Shown piece after piece: positions 1-9,500 of a stretch of DNA of 64,000 nucleotides. The position numbers and the translations under genes are program-made. Position 1 is the first letter of the stretch; each line of letters starts with the position of its first letter. Under the pieces are notes generated by a model. The model was not told the DNA's origin. It worked only from the letters and a program-made list of their open reading frames with translations, and searched no databases. Source of the DNA: Granulicella sibirica. Its GTDB lineage: Bacteria; Acidobacteriota; Terriglobia; Terriglobales; Acidobacteriaceae. The stretch lies in the NCBI RefSeq assembly GCF_004115155.1, contig NZ_RDSM01000002.1, positions 1,357,514 through 1,421,513 on the forward strand. The letters are read 5' to 3'.

Positions 1-762
1 TGATTTGGCGGCTTCCATTCTCAGGTGCAGCACGTGCCGGTGGGGCGTCGTTCCCACTGCCCTTTTAAACAATGCGGCGAAGTGAAATGTACTGATCCCG
101 GCCTCGTTAGAAAGCACGCGGAGGTCCAGGCGGTCATACAGGTGTGCGTTGATATATTCCAGTACTCTTATAAGGCGGTAGTCAGAGATGGGATCGCGGA
201 CCAGCGACTGGCGCCATTCAACGCTTTTCGAAGGACCAATTAGCAGATGCGCAGCAATCCACTGTGCAGCAGCCTGAGCGTAAAACTCTGGAGCGCCAGC
301 GCGAACAGCCGAGATCACAGCAGCGCTCAAGTTGGCAAGGTGGGGATCATCAAGGAACGGTATTTCCAGAGTTCGATCAAGTCGGTGACTCCCCGCCCGT
401 TGCAGCTCAATAGCGGCGGAGGATAGTACTTGTTGTGGGAGGTAAAGGGTGCGTACCTCGATTCGAGGCTGATCTCTCGAATTCCAACGAAATGGCCGCG
501 AGCTCCCCGGCGGCTCTATGTATCCGCTGCCAGGTGGGTATGAACGAGTAGTCCACATGCTGCCACTCCGAGACTCCAACTTGTATACATGATTGCGCAA
601 AAGCCCGATCCGCAGATCGGGTACCCTCATCGTAGTGATCTCATCGATGCCGGTGTATTCGGCCTCTCGGGCCAGGAGTGAGGACCACTGCACGGAATCA
701 CTCGAAACAGTGACGGGGCCTTTCGCGAAGGCTTGCCGAGTAGCTCCTGCCCAAGTCCTCAT
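1..762 (-). CDS. AraC-family transcriptional regulator (C-terminus cut by window edge)
   Basis: A continuous reading frame enters from the left edge and begins at an ATG ending at 762, preceded by a GGAGGAGGA ribosome site. It gives 254 residues without a stop. The visible C-terminal half reads DYRLIRVLEYINAHL, then LSNEAGISTFHFAALFKR and GTTPHRHVL, the first and second helix-turn-helix units of the AraC/XylS DNA-binding domain. The N-terminal ~170 residues are a divergent sensor domain. The last few residues lie outside the window. Its target is not visible, but a 21-bp-spaced inverted repeat upstream (830-858) may be its own operator. Confidence 0.85.
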   Translation of the reverse strand, partial: MRTWAGATRQAFAKGPVTVSSDSVQWSSLLAREAEYTGIDEITTMRVPDLRIGLLRNHVYKLESRSGSMWTTRSYPPGSGYIEPPGSSRPFRWNSRDQPRIEVRTLYLPQQVLSSAAIELQRAGSHRLDRTLEIPFLDDPHLANLSAAVISAVRAGAPEFYAQAAAQWIAAHLLIGPSKSVEWRQSLVRDPISDYRLIRVLEYINAHLYDRLDLRVLSNEAGISTFHFAALFKRAVGTTPHRHVLHLRMEAAKS

Positions 763-829
763 GTCTTCCTCCTCCAGTCAGTAAGTCTCTACTCTCGGCT
801 TCATAAGCCCTCTTGCGCGGCAGATCCCA

Positions 830-858
830 CTGGCGGTATGTATATATCAGACCGCCAG
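830..858. promoter_or_regulatory. Inverted repeat upstream of the AraC gene, possible operator
   Basis: Perfect 8-bp arms CTGGCGGT and ACCGCCAG are separated by 13 AT-rich bases, so the half-sites are 21 bp (two helical turns) apart. The site lies 68 bp upstream of the AraC start, in a 228-bp gap without genes. A regulator-binding role is inferred from geometry only. Confidence 0.4.
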
Positions 859-990
859 CACAACGCGTACTCAGTGAATGCTGAGCGACACGTTTCTTTC
901 CTGTATCGCCTCTTCCGATCCGGGCAGAAACTCAGGACCAATGGGCTGTAGGTCTCAGAACATCCAGCCTGGGAGTGTCTAAACGACAGA

Positions 991-1551
991 TCAAACCGTG
1001 GTGCGCAAGTTGGAGACGAGTTCAGATCCTGCGGAAGTTGCCAGGTCGGGACGACCGATAGCTTCTAGTAGGTACATACCTTCAATGGAGGCCAAAAAAA
1101 GAGCCGCCGATGCGGCGTGATTGCCCTTTGGTTCCACCTCAAGGCGGCTCGTCACCCATGCGAGGAATCCGTCAGCGATCTGACCCACAACTTGAACGTG
1201 AGGTTGAAGCCCACGTGCCGCGGCCGAGGCAAGTTCAAGCCAAAGAGGCATGAATGGCCGGAAACTGCGCGAGGTCAGGATAGGCCAAACCTCTTTCATT
1301 AGACCTCGAAAAGACCAAGGCTTTCCGGAAGGAAGGGCTTCATCAAGCTGTGCGAGCATGCGCTCCGCGATACGGTGCAACGTAACGGAGAGGATTTCGT
1401 CCTTGTCAGCGAAGTAGTAGAGCAACATCCGATCGCTCGTTCCCGCAGCGGCGGCGAGGGGCCGAAGCGTTGCGGCAGCAAGGCCTTCGCAGAGAAGATG
1501 ATCTGCCATGCGCTCGATCGCGGCGTCTCGGCTGCTTTTTCGGGTCCTCAT
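991..1551 (-). CDS. TetR-family transcriptional repressor
   Basis: The 186-residue protein has a TetR N-terminal helix-turn-helix (AAATLRPLAAAAGTSDRMLL followed by YYFADKDEIL) and a longer all-helical ligand domain. The ATG is at 1551. The gene is divergent from a DUF1330 gene, and the 95-bp gap holds two palindromes expected for TetR operators (1559-1607), so it most likely represses both itself and the neighbour. The ligand is unknown. Confidence 0.9.
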   Translation of the reverse strand: MRTRKSSRDAAIERMADHLLCEGLAAATLRPLAAAAGTSDRMLLYYFADKDEILSVTLHRIAERMLAQLDEALPSGKPWSFRGLMKEVWPILTSRSFRPFMPLWLELASAAARGLQPHVQVVGQIADGFLAWVTSRLEVEPKGNHAASAALFLASIEGMYLLEAIGRPDLATSAGSELVSNLRTTV

Positions 1552-1558
1552 CTCATTA

Positions 1559-1607
1559 AATGTAGCATGTGCTACATTCTTCTGCTAGCATGTAGCAGGC
1601 GTTACAT
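1559..1607. promoter_or_regulatory. Tandem TetR operators between TetR and DUF1330 genes
   Basis: The first site has perfect 9-bp arms AATGTAGCA / TGCTACATT with a 2-bp spacer (1559-1578). The second site (1590-1607) repeats the ATGTAGC...GTTACAT theme with mismatches. Both sit directly upstream of the TetR start. The size and symmetry fit TetR-family operators. Confidence 0.7.
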
Positions 1608-1646
1608 TTGAAGTGAGGTCAAAGCGCTGATCTGAAAGGAGCATCA

Positions 1647-1976
1647 ATGGCTGCGTATCTCGTCGCCTTCGTAACCGCACACGGCCTGGACTGGTTCTCC
1701 GCATACCAGGCCAACGTTCCCCCCATTGTTCGAAAGCACGGCGGCAGGTACTTGGCAGTTCCCAAGTCCATTCCCAACGCGGTAGAAATTTTAGAAGGTA
1801 TGGCGTCGGCCCCTGGTGCAATTGTTCTCTTTTCCTTTCCTTCTATGCCCGCGATCAAAGCTTTCTTGGCGGATCCCAACTATGCGCCTTACCGGAATGC
1901 GCGCATTGCAGCTACCGAAAGCACCTTCTTCGCGTTCGAAAATGATGACGGCGCATCACAGTTCCTCGGGCAGTGA
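1647..1976 (+). CDS. DUF1330 family protein
   Basis: A 109-residue protein of the DUF1330 ferredoxin-like (dimeric alpha/beta barrel) family, recognised from YLVAFVTAHGLDWFSAY, the GGRYL turn, and the closing FPSMPAIKAFLADPNYAPYR segment typical of these proteins. An AAAGGAG site precedes the ATG at 1647. No enzymatic activity is established for the family. It is divergent from the TetR gene and shares its palindromic operators, so it is probably the repressor's regulated target. Confidence 0.8.
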   Translation: MAAYLVAFVTAHGLDWFSAYQANVPPIVRKHGGRYLAVPKSIPNAVEILEGMASAPGAIVLFSFPSMPAIKAFLADPNYAPYRNARIAATESTFFAFENDDGASQFLGQ

Positions 1977-2213
1977 TTCACAGCGTGCTTATTGCATGCT
2001 TCGTATGCAGTGCTCTGAATCTCGGTTACGCCGAGTAGTCTCATTTTGTTTACCTACTGGGCCGGGTCGATCCGGCCCGGGTGTTCGTGCGCCTCGGAAC
2101 AGGCAGGTAGCCTGCGAAGAAGTCAGCGTGAATGCGTATCGTGAGCGAGGCGAGCCGCACTCCTCTCTTGAAATAGGTACTCAGCCAGCCGGAGCGCACG
2201 TGATGAGAGAAAT

Positions 2214-2840
2214 TCAGTCAAACTTAGTCTTGGTGAACTCTTCGGACATCATCCATAATCGCTCGCCGCTCTCGTCGTCGAGGCCTGGTTTACCGACCTT
2301 CGCTTGCACCGGCGGGCCTTTCAGGCCACCACCTGGTCCATAGTACCCGGCAGGTTCGACCTGCGCAGTCGCTGCGTAGACGACCAATAAAGCTCCGGAA
2401 GCGGCATCCTGTCCCATCCGGTCGAGAATTCTACTCAGTATTCCGAAGGGGCCCCACTACCCCGGGCCGTTTGCAATCAGATCGGTCCTGGCATAGCCAG
2501 GGTGAGCAGCGAGAGCCAGCAGATGCCAACCGGCAACATCACTCCTACGCTGTAACGCGCGGGTAAACAAGATATTTGCCAACTTCGATTGTTGATTGGC
2601 ATTGTAGGGCTTGAATGATCTTCTTTCAAATTGCAAATCGTCGAAAAACAGCCTTCCCGATGAGTGTGCCCCAGAGGAGACTGTAACCACACGCGGTTGT
2701 TGAACTCTTAGTAATGTGGGGAGCAGTTGGGCGGTCAGCGCGAAGTGTCCGAGATGGTTGACACCGAATTGCAGCTCAAATCAGTCCGTTGTAAGCGTTC
2801 TGACCTTCGGCGTCATCACACCAGCGTTGTTGATAAGAAC
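2214..2840 (-). pseudogene. Short-chain dehydrogenase remnant (retinol-dehydrogenase-like)
   Basis: One minus-strand frame reads successively [77 protein letters not shown] and the C-terminal YYGPGG segment of an SDR. It is interrupted by an in-frame TGA (2781-2783, where a Gly codon is expected before FELQFG) and a TAG (2457-2459). The N-terminal Rossmann glycine motif is missing. All pieces are in the same frame, so the lesions are nonsense mutations plus a 5' deletion. Confidence 0.8.
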
Positions 2841-3130
2841 ACTTACTCGCAAGTTCGACCGCTACTGGATCTCAGGAAACGGACGACATCAGGAGGCTTG
2901 TCGCAGATACACGGCGTAAGCTGCTAGTCGTCCTTGAGCAGCGAATCGAGCAGGACATTCGCAAGAGAATGGTGACACCAAGTACTGACACGTTCGCAGT
3001 TGCCGCTCATGTGATGGCGACTCAACTGGCGCTTTCTGTCCTTGCACGCGATGGCCTTACAAGATCCCAGCTCTTTGGCATAATCGAGGAGTCTCTCCGC
3101 GGTTGGCCTTCTAACGTGGCTTCTAGCTAG
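2837..3130 (+). other. Short open frame without clear start, possible gene remnant
   Basis: After a TAA at 2834 the plus frame stays open to a TAG at 3128 and reads like a helical protein end (RRLVADTRRKLLVVLEQR, later LARDGLTRSQLFGIIEE). It has no ATG except an internal one near 2970 and no ribosome site. I do not recognise it. It may be the surviving 3' end of a gene whose 5' part was lost with the neighbouring SDR decay. Confidence 0.25.
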
Positions 3131-3909
3131 ATCGCAACACCGCCTGCGACCTCGATACGCTGCGCATTGATCCAGTGATTGTCTTCTGAGAGAAGCGAAG
3201 CGATCATCGGACCAAGATCTTCGGGAAGACCAGCGCGGCCTAGTGCTGTATTCTCGGCAATCATCTTGTTGACAGCAGGATTGTCCCGAACGATGCCGCC
3301 GCTGAAGTCGGTTTCGACAGGCCCAGGAGCAACGACATTCACGGCAATCCTGCGCGGACCTAGTTCCTTTGCCAAATGCCTCGACAGCACTTCAACCGCT
3401 CCTTTCATTGAGGCGTAGATTGCTCCTCCGGGCGAGGCAGTGCGAGTCCGCACTGTCGATAAATTGACGATGCGTCCGCCGTCGTTGATCAGGGGAAGAA
3501 GCTTCTGTGTCAGGAAGAACACGCCCTTGAAGTGTACGTTTAGCACGCTGTCAAACTCTTCCTCAGTAGCCCTATCGAATGGCATATTGCGATGATTATT
3601 GCCGGCGTTGTTGACCAGAAAGTCGAAACGAGATTGACCGAGGCCAGATAAGGCATTCTCTACATCTTTGACAAAAGCGCCGAACGCTCCGATGTTCCCC
3701 GCGTCGAGTTGTAGAGCAACGGCCTGCGCGCCGATCGCACTTACCTCCGCGAGCACAGCTTCGGCATCTTCGCGATGAGTGTTGAACGTGAAAATAATAT
3801 CGACGCCTCGATTAGCGAGATTCACGACAGTGTTGCGGCCAATGCCGCGGCTGCCTCCTGTCACGACTGCGATTTTTCTCGAAACGGATGTATTTGTGTG
3901 CTCTGGCAT
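3127..3909 (-). CDS. SDR-family NAD(P)-dependent oxidoreductase
   Basis: A classical short-chain dehydrogenase of 260 residues. It has the cofactor loop TGGSRGIG near the N-terminus, the NNAG structural motif, the catalytic Ser of NLSTVRT and the YASMKG Tyr-Lys pair, then the VNVVAPGPVETD turn. The start at 3909 is chosen because AAAGGAGA sits 8 bases before it; an upstream in-frame ATG at 3939 lacks this. The protein resembles 3-oxoacyl-ACP reductase-like FabG homologues, but the substrate cannot be read. A TetR gene lies 86 bp upstream on the same strand and probably controls it. Confidence 0.9.
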   Translation of the reverse strand: MPEHTNTSVSRKIAVVTGGSRGIGRNTVVNLANRGVDIIFTFNTHREDAEAVLAEVSAIGAQAVALQLDAGNIGAFGAFVKDVENALSGLGQSRFDFLVNNAGNNHRNMPFDRATEEEFDSVLNVHFKGVFFLTQKLLPLINDGGRIVNLSTVRTRTASPGGAIYASMKGAVEVLSRHLAKELGPRRIAVNVVAPGPVETDFSGGIVRDNPAVNKMIAENTALGRAGLPEDLGPMIASLLSEDNHWINAQRIEVAGGVAI

Positions 3910-3995
3910 CTTCGGTTTCTCCTTTGGTTCTGTTCTCACCGCATCTAGCTAAACTCGCTCGCGCAACTAGTCAGTCATTTATGTAGATCAAGAAA

Positions 3996-4562
3996 TTACT
4001 TCAATACTCGCCACAAGGCGTCGAAACCCAACTGGCAGTGTTTCTCTGCGTTCGGGGGGTCTTGTAGCATGAAATCCATAGTCGTCTCAGCTAGCGAGTT
4101 CATGACCGAAACGACGAAACTCATAGAAGCTTCGTGCATCGGGCCGGCAACCCTGCACCGTTCCAAAAGGTCCGCTATGCCGGTCATTGACTTGTGGCCA
4201 AGGGCGCGGGTTTCGGGCGTGATCTCTTCAGAAACGTTCAGTTGCGCAAGGGCACGTCTCTTATCAGGGTCCGAGACCACCCACTGCATCCAGTTCGACC
4301 AGATGGAAAAAAGCTGCTTGCGCAAGGAAGCTTTTCCCGGATGGTTTTTCAAGGCAGCAGAGGCCATTTCTGCCTTCAACTCCAGATAAAGCTCGTTAAA
4401 GAGAACTCGTTTCGTCTTGAAATAAGTGAACAGTGAACCGCTGGAGACACCGGCTTCGCGAGCGATTACAGCGGTTTGAGCCCCAAGACCCTGAGTGACG
4501 ATGACACGCGTCGCTGCTCTCATAAGCGCACTACGTTTCTCGTCGCTAAGCGGCCTTGCCAT
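3996..4562 (-). CDS. TetR-family transcriptional regulator
   Basis: About 188 residues beginning MARPLSDEKR, with the TetR helix-turn-helix VIAREAGVSSGSLFTYFKTK near the N-terminus and a helical C-terminal ligand domain. In-frame ATGs 9 and 36 bases further upstream are also possible starts; none has a strong ribosome site. It lies upstream of the SDR gene on the same strand and is divergent from a MarR gene. It likely represses the SDR. Confidence 0.85.
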   Translation of the reverse strand: MARPLSDEKRSALMRAATRVIVTQGLGAQTAVIAREAGVSSGSLFTYFKTKRVLFNELYLELKAEMASAALKNHPGKASLRKQLFSIWSNWMQWVVSDPDKRRALAQLNVSEEITPETRALGHKSMTGIADLLERCRVAGPMHEASMSFVVSVMNSLAETTMDFMLQDPPNAEKHCQLGFDALWRVLK

Positions 4563-4736
4563 CGTTCCCATAGTATACATGAGTGACTGGGCAGTCAAGT
4601 ATCCAGACCAACCAGTTTCGCCGTATACCCGGAGAGGCCGATCGGTTCCCGATCCGGTTGAGTGATGGTGGAGACGTCACCATCACACTTAGTGGCCTTC
4701 GTGCAGGTGACCTCTCCGTCTGGGCCGGTCAATCAT

Positions 4737-4749
4737 GTGCAAAATGCAC
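4737..4749. promoter_or_regulatory. Putative MarR operator upstream of the MarR gene
   Basis: GTGCA-AAA-TGCAC has perfect 5-bp arms with a 3-bp spacer, 50 bp upstream of the MarR start. The same architecture recurs upstream of the next gene (5330-5342), which supports a shared repressor site. Confidence 0.55.
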
Positions 4750-4798
4750 GCATCATAATAAAGGTGCGTTCCATTTTCTTGCAAAACGGGGCAGACGG

Positions 4799-5287
4799 AT
4801 GTCGTCAGACGAAGTCCGAAATTCACATATCAAAGCTCGCTTCCCAAATTTGCATCGCTCTCTCCTTGACATCGTCGGCGCAATGAACCGGCCCCAAATC
4901 GATGAAACAATGCTGGCAATGGCAGGATTGGACCTCGAACCTGCGCTGTTCACGCCCCTTGTGTTGGTCGCCAAACTGGGTCCGATCGGCGTCGTGCGAC
5001 TCGCGGATCGCGTGGGAAGGGACTACACCACGGTGAGCCGTCAAGTGGCGCGATTGGAGGAACTTGGCTTAGTCAAGCGTCGTGTGAGCACAGCAGATCG
5101 GCGGACGCGTGAAGCCATAATCACCCGCAAGGGAAAAACGGCCACGGATGCCGTTGATGCCGCGCGCGAAGAGATCGCGCTGACGCTCTTCAAGGGATGG
5201 CCCCGCCGCGATTTCGATGAACTCGTTCGCTTGATGCGGATGCTTGCCGACCGACTGAACGAGACACCGGGTGGACACGCGCGCTAG
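4799..5287 (+). CDS. MarR-family transcriptional regulator
   Basis: 162 residues from the ATG at 4799 (MSSDEVRNSHIKARF). The winged helix reads LADRVGRDYTTVSRQVARLEELGLVKRR, followed by the wing TADRRTREAIITRKG. Longer in-frame starts extend into sequence with no family similarity and were rejected. The gene is followed 77 bp later by a SnoaL-like gene, and both carry GTG(C/T)A-N3-T(G/A)CAC palindromes, suggesting autoregulation and control of the downstream gene. Confidence 0.88.
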   Translation: MSSDEVRNSHIKARFPNLHRSLLDIVGAMNRPQIDETMLAMAGLDLEPALFTPLVLVAKLGPIGVVRLADRVGRDYTTVSRQVARLEELGLVKRRVSTADRRTREAIITRKGKTATDAVDAAREEIALTLFKGWPRRDFDELVRLMRMLADRLNETPGGHAR

Positions 5288-5329
5288 CCGTGTGGGCGAG
5301 CGATCCTCAAGATCAGGTCTTGCATCTAT

Positions 5330-5342
5330 GTGTAAAGTACAC
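5330..5342. promoter_or_regulatory. Second copy of the MarR-type palindrome
   Basis: GTGTA-AAG-TACAC has perfect 5-bp arms and a 3-bp spacer, 22 bp before the SnoaL-like start. It matches the palindrome upstream of the MarR gene at the GTG..A/T..CAC positions. Confidence 0.55.
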
Positions 5343-5364
5343 ACAATGTACTCCAGGAGGAATC

Positions 5365-5760
5365 ATGTCGAACACACAGACGCTCATAGCTCAGGCCTAT
5401 TCTGCCTTCAATCGTCGGGATATTGATGGTGCCCTTTTGCTTATGAGCGATAACGTTAGCTGGCCCAAAGCGTCCGAAGGAGGCCGTGTCGTCGGAAAAG
5501 AAGAGATTCGGTCGTACTGGACTCGTCAGTGGAAAGAGTTTGATCCTCGGGTGGAACCAATGGAGATCATCGACCAAACCGGCGGCGTAACGGAGGTTAG
5601 AGTTCATCAGCTCGTGAAGAGCCTCGGTGGCGATGTCCTCTTCGACGGCGAGGTGTGGCACGTTTATACGATCGCGAACGGTCTTATCGAACGAATGGAA
5701 TTGAAGGATAGCGGATCGGGCCCGGACCCAACCCCCTCTGCAGCATTCTCCAGACACTAG
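5365..5760 (+). CDS. SnoaL/NTF2-like small protein
   Basis: 131 residues starting MSNTQTLIAQAYSAFNRRDI, with AGGAGGA just before the ATG. It has the NTF2-like cone-fold signature: an N-terminal helix pair (AYSAFNRRDIDGALLLM), a W-P turn after a short strand, then long strands ending in DGEVWHVYTIANGLIERME. Such proteins bind or isomerise small hydrophobic molecules, but no catalytic residue can be assigned. It is probably the MarR target. Confidence 0.75.
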   Translation: MSNTQTLIAQAYSAFNRRDIDGALLLMSDNVSWPKASEGGRVVGKEEIRSYWTRQWKEFDPRVEPMEIIDQTGGVTEVRVHQLVKSLGGDVLFDGEVWHVYTIANGLIERMELKDSGSGPDPTPSAAFSRH

Positions 5761-5892
5761 CAGTACAAGGGTACTGATCCCATGGTGTCCAGGTGACTTT
5801 TGGGGTCAATCGTCGAAGAAGTGGCTCCCTTTGCCCACGCTGCAATGACTTCTTGGAGATAGAGCGATTGCGCTTTGTCTCTGTCCGTGGCG

Positions 5893-6525
5893 TCATGGGC
5901 CCATCGTTTGCCTGCCTTGTCCGATGGCTGCGACGATGTTAGGGTAAGCAGCGCATCGGCAGAGATTACCGCTCATGAACTCCTGAATTGCGACCGGCGA
6001 GTCCGCATGACCTTCTTTCACACAGGAGATTGCCGACATAATCTGGCCGGGCGTGCAGTAACCGCATTGAAAGGCATCGTGGTCGATGAAGGCCTGCTGC
6101 ATGGGGTGCAAGCCTCCATCGTCACCGGTGATACCTTCAATTGTTCTAAGGTCCCGACCTTGCACAGCCACTGCGAGCAAAAGACAGGAGAGTACCCGCT
6201 GGCCGTCGAGATGAACGGTGCAAGCGCCACACTGGCCATGGTCGCAACCCTTCTTCGTTCCCGTAAGACCGACCTGTTCGCGCAGCGCATCGAGCACTGT
6301 CGTTCGATCGTCATGGACGATCTCGTGGTCTTGCCCATTGATCCGAAGCACATATCCCTCCGACTTTTGCGGGGCAAGAGGATGGTCGTCGAAAGTTGGG
6401 GTACTGCCGGCGGGAGAGGCACTGGCCACGACCGCAGCGCCGACGATGAGACCCGTGGTGCCGAGAAAGGTGCGGCGGGTTACTGCAGGTGCGTATTGCG
6501 GCTTGTCTTTGGATTCGTCCAGCAT
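5893..6525 (-). CDS. 2Fe-2S subunit of a xanthine/aldehyde oxidoreductase (PaoA-like), Tat-exported
   Basis: About 210 residues from the ATG at 6525; an ATG 36 bp upstream is an alternative. A twin-arginine signal (VTRRTFLGTTGLIVGAAVVA) precedes a plant-type ferredoxin domain with CDHGQCGAC...SC, and a second 2Fe-2S domain with CGYCTPGQ and CRC. It passes electrons from the Mo site to FAD in periplasmic aldehyde oxidoreductases such as E. coli PaoABC. It is the last gene of the minus-strand operon, 42 bp behind the fused FAD/Mo subunit, whereas in E. coli paoA is first. Confidence 0.92.
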   Translation of the reverse strand: MLDESKDKPQYAPAVTRRTFLGTTGLIVGAAVVASASPAGSTPTFDDHPLAPQKSEGYVLRINGQDHEIVHDDRTTVLDALREQVGLTGTKKGCDHGQCGACTVHLDGQRVLSCLLLAVAVQGRDLRTIEGITGDDGGLHPMQQAFIDHDAFQCGYCTPGQIMSAISCVKEGHADSPVAIQEFMSGNLCRCAAYPNIVAAIGQGRQTMGP

Positions 6526-6567
6526 GAATACCTCAGAAGAGAAAGGACGTGCTTGTTTCAAATCAGG

Positions 6568-9500
6568 TTAGGAAGCTCCAAGTATCTTGTCGGGGGTGAC
6601 GGGTAGGCTCCGTAGCCGCTTTCCGGTCGCGTTGAAAATCGCATTGGTGATCGCTGGCGGTACGCCGTTACATCCCATTTCGCCGACACCATGCGCGCCT
6701 AACTGGCTGATATAGGGATCAGGAATGCCGAGGACTTCGACCGTGATTTCGGGAGTGTCCCCGCAGCTTGGAACGTGGTAGTCGGCTAGGTTTCTCACTA
6801 CCGGCATTCCAGATACTGGATCGAATACCGTTTCCTCCATAAGCGTCTGACCAAGCCCGAAGATCATTCCCCCCATTAACTGGGAATGAGCTGTGCGCGG
6901 GTTCATTAATCGGCCACAGTCATAGACGCCGCAGAGACGAGCAACTCGCACCACCCCGGTCTGCGCATCAACCCGGACCTCAGCGAACACTGCACCGAAG
7001 GAGTAGAAAGCAAACTTCTTGGTCTCGTCGCCCGGCGCGGCGTCAGAGCCTGCCGAAATGTGCGGCAGACCGGCACGCCGCAAAGCCTCGGCGTAAGAAT
7101 CTCCGATTTCAGGCTGACCCCGAATGCTCAACCGGCCATTGTTCGCATCGATCGCGGAAGCCGCGATCCCGAACAGCGGCGACCCCGCTGTGCGCGCGGA
7201 GACAGCCTTCAGAGCCTCTACCGCGTTCCTTGCTGCTTCAAAGACCGCCGGACCTACACTGGCAGTAGTCAACGATCCATGAGTCGGCGGGGCAGTGGGG
7301 AAATCAGTATCTCCAAGATCGAACTGGACATGGTCGACCGGTAGCCTCAGGCCGTCTGCAGCGATCTGAGCAAAGATCGTGTAGGTACCATTCCCGAGTT
7401 CGTGAGTCGCGCTACATACCAGCGCCCGTCCATCGCTGAAGATCGTCGCGCGTGCGCTCGCCGGAACGCGGGAGGCCGGATGCATGCAAGTTGAAAAACC
7501 GTAGCCGACGAAGTCGTTGCCTACCCTCTTCGTTCCGGTTCTTGACGCACGTGCCTCCCACCCGAATAGCTTTCGGCCACGCTCATAGCATTCGCGCAGG
7601 TGCTTGTTGGAAAAGGGCAGACCGGTATCCGGATCCGTCTCTGCATAATTGGCCAGACGGAGTTCTACAGGATCCATACCCAGTTCGCAGGCAAGTTCGT
7701 CAAGTGCACTCTCGAGCGCCCAGCCGCCCATCAGAAAACCGGGTCCACGCATCACTGCGGGCGATGGCAAGTTTAGGTACGAGAGCCGGTTGGAAAAGCC
7801 AAGTTGCGGAACGTCGTACATCATCTTCGTCATGCGTCCGCCAAATTCCGTGTAACCGCAGACCTGTGACGTATGTGTCTGTGAGTCGTGCTGCAGGGCC
7901 TTCAGCCGTCCCTTACCATCCGCTCCGATGGATACAGTCTGATGCAGCGCTGGGCGATGACCTCCAATCGAAAAGACTTGTTGTCGTCTCCACTCGATCC
8001 TGACGGGACGCTTCGCAACGCGTGCGGCGAGTGCAACGAGCATGGGGTTGTGGAAGCTCCAGGCTTTTGATCCGAACGCCCCACCGATGAACTTGGAGAC
8101 GACCCTGACATTACTTTCCGGAAGACCGAATGACTGGGCGATGACGCCTCGGAGCATGTCCACGGAGCGCGTCGCGTCGTAAAGCGTGAGCGTATCTGCA
8201 CCGTCTGTCTCGTTCCACACCGCAATGCTCGCCAACAGTTCGATGGGATTATGGTGATAAACCGGCGTTTCATATTCACGAGTTAGGGAGATGGGTGCTG
8301 CTTCGATCGCAGCCTTTACCTCTTCTCCGCCCTTCTGCATCTTCTCGGCACCCGCAAACAATGGTGGAAAGGGCATACGGCGCGCGTGATCCATATCCAG
8401 TTCCGGCACCTTCTCATCGTAGGTAACCCGCACGAGAGTGGCACCATATCGCGCTTGTTCCGAGGTTTCGGCGATTACTACCGCGATGGACTGCGCACCG
8501 TAGTAAACAGTCGCGTCCTGAAGCGGCTGGCGCGCTTCACCAAGACCCCCATCTCCGGTGAGTTGAAAGCCGCCGCCCTGCTGCGGGTACGCTGCCAGAC
8601 GCGGAGCGTTCTCATGCGTTACCACCGCGATCACGCCGGGGGCGGCGAGCGCGTCGGCAGTATAAATGGAAAGGATCGTGCCGCATGCGATCGTACTATC
8701 GACCACCGAACCGTAAGCGAGCCCCTGCACGTTCCACTCGGCGGCATAGGTCGCGGTGCCCGTCACCTTCTTGCGGCCATCGGCGCGAGGGATATCCCGT
8801 CCGACCTCCCTGAAAATGGGTGCACCGTCCATCGTCGTACGTCTGTCGGCCGGCGGGGACGAAGTCTTAGAGACGGTGGCTTGTGCCTTCTTAGCGCCCC
8901 TGACCCCGGCGATTCCGCCAACACTTGCGGCGAAAACAGTACCGGCCTTGCCTTGTAACCTTTCTAACCCTGTCGCTTCGAGCAGCGCCCTCTCGACGAG
9001 TGCACGGCCAAGCCCAGGTTTGTACTTATTCATGGCATATGTGTGGCTGCCCTCAAGCGCTTTCGCCGCGACCTCGTGGAAGAGCTGACGGTTGGGTTCA
9101 GCACCGGCCAGCAATTTCTCAGCTTCCCGCGCACGCCATGGCTTGAGGGCCACGCCACCTAGCGCGATGCGCCCTGCCACCACGCGGCCCCGGTCCATAT
9201 CAAGCGCAACCGCGCAAGTCACGAGTCCATAGGCATACGAAGCGCGGTCCCGCACCTTCAAATAATGAGAGTGTCCGCGGAAGGCGGGCAGATCGATACG
9301 AATGATCATGTCGCCTTGCAGAAGATTGCTGTCAAGCTCCGGCCTGTGGTACGGGAGACGATACAGATCTTCAAAAGCGATCTCGCGCCTGCCATCTCCG
9401 CCCTCCAAGACGATGACTGCGTCGTGAGCCGCCAAAGCGACGGCCAGATCGGAAGGATGCGTAGCTATGCAAGTATTCGCGCTTGTTGCACCCTGGTCAT

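Noticed and set aside
5875..6606. Plus-strand open frame across the 2Fe-2S subunit gene
   Set aside because: Antisense to a gene with unambiguous 2Fe-2S and Tat motifs.
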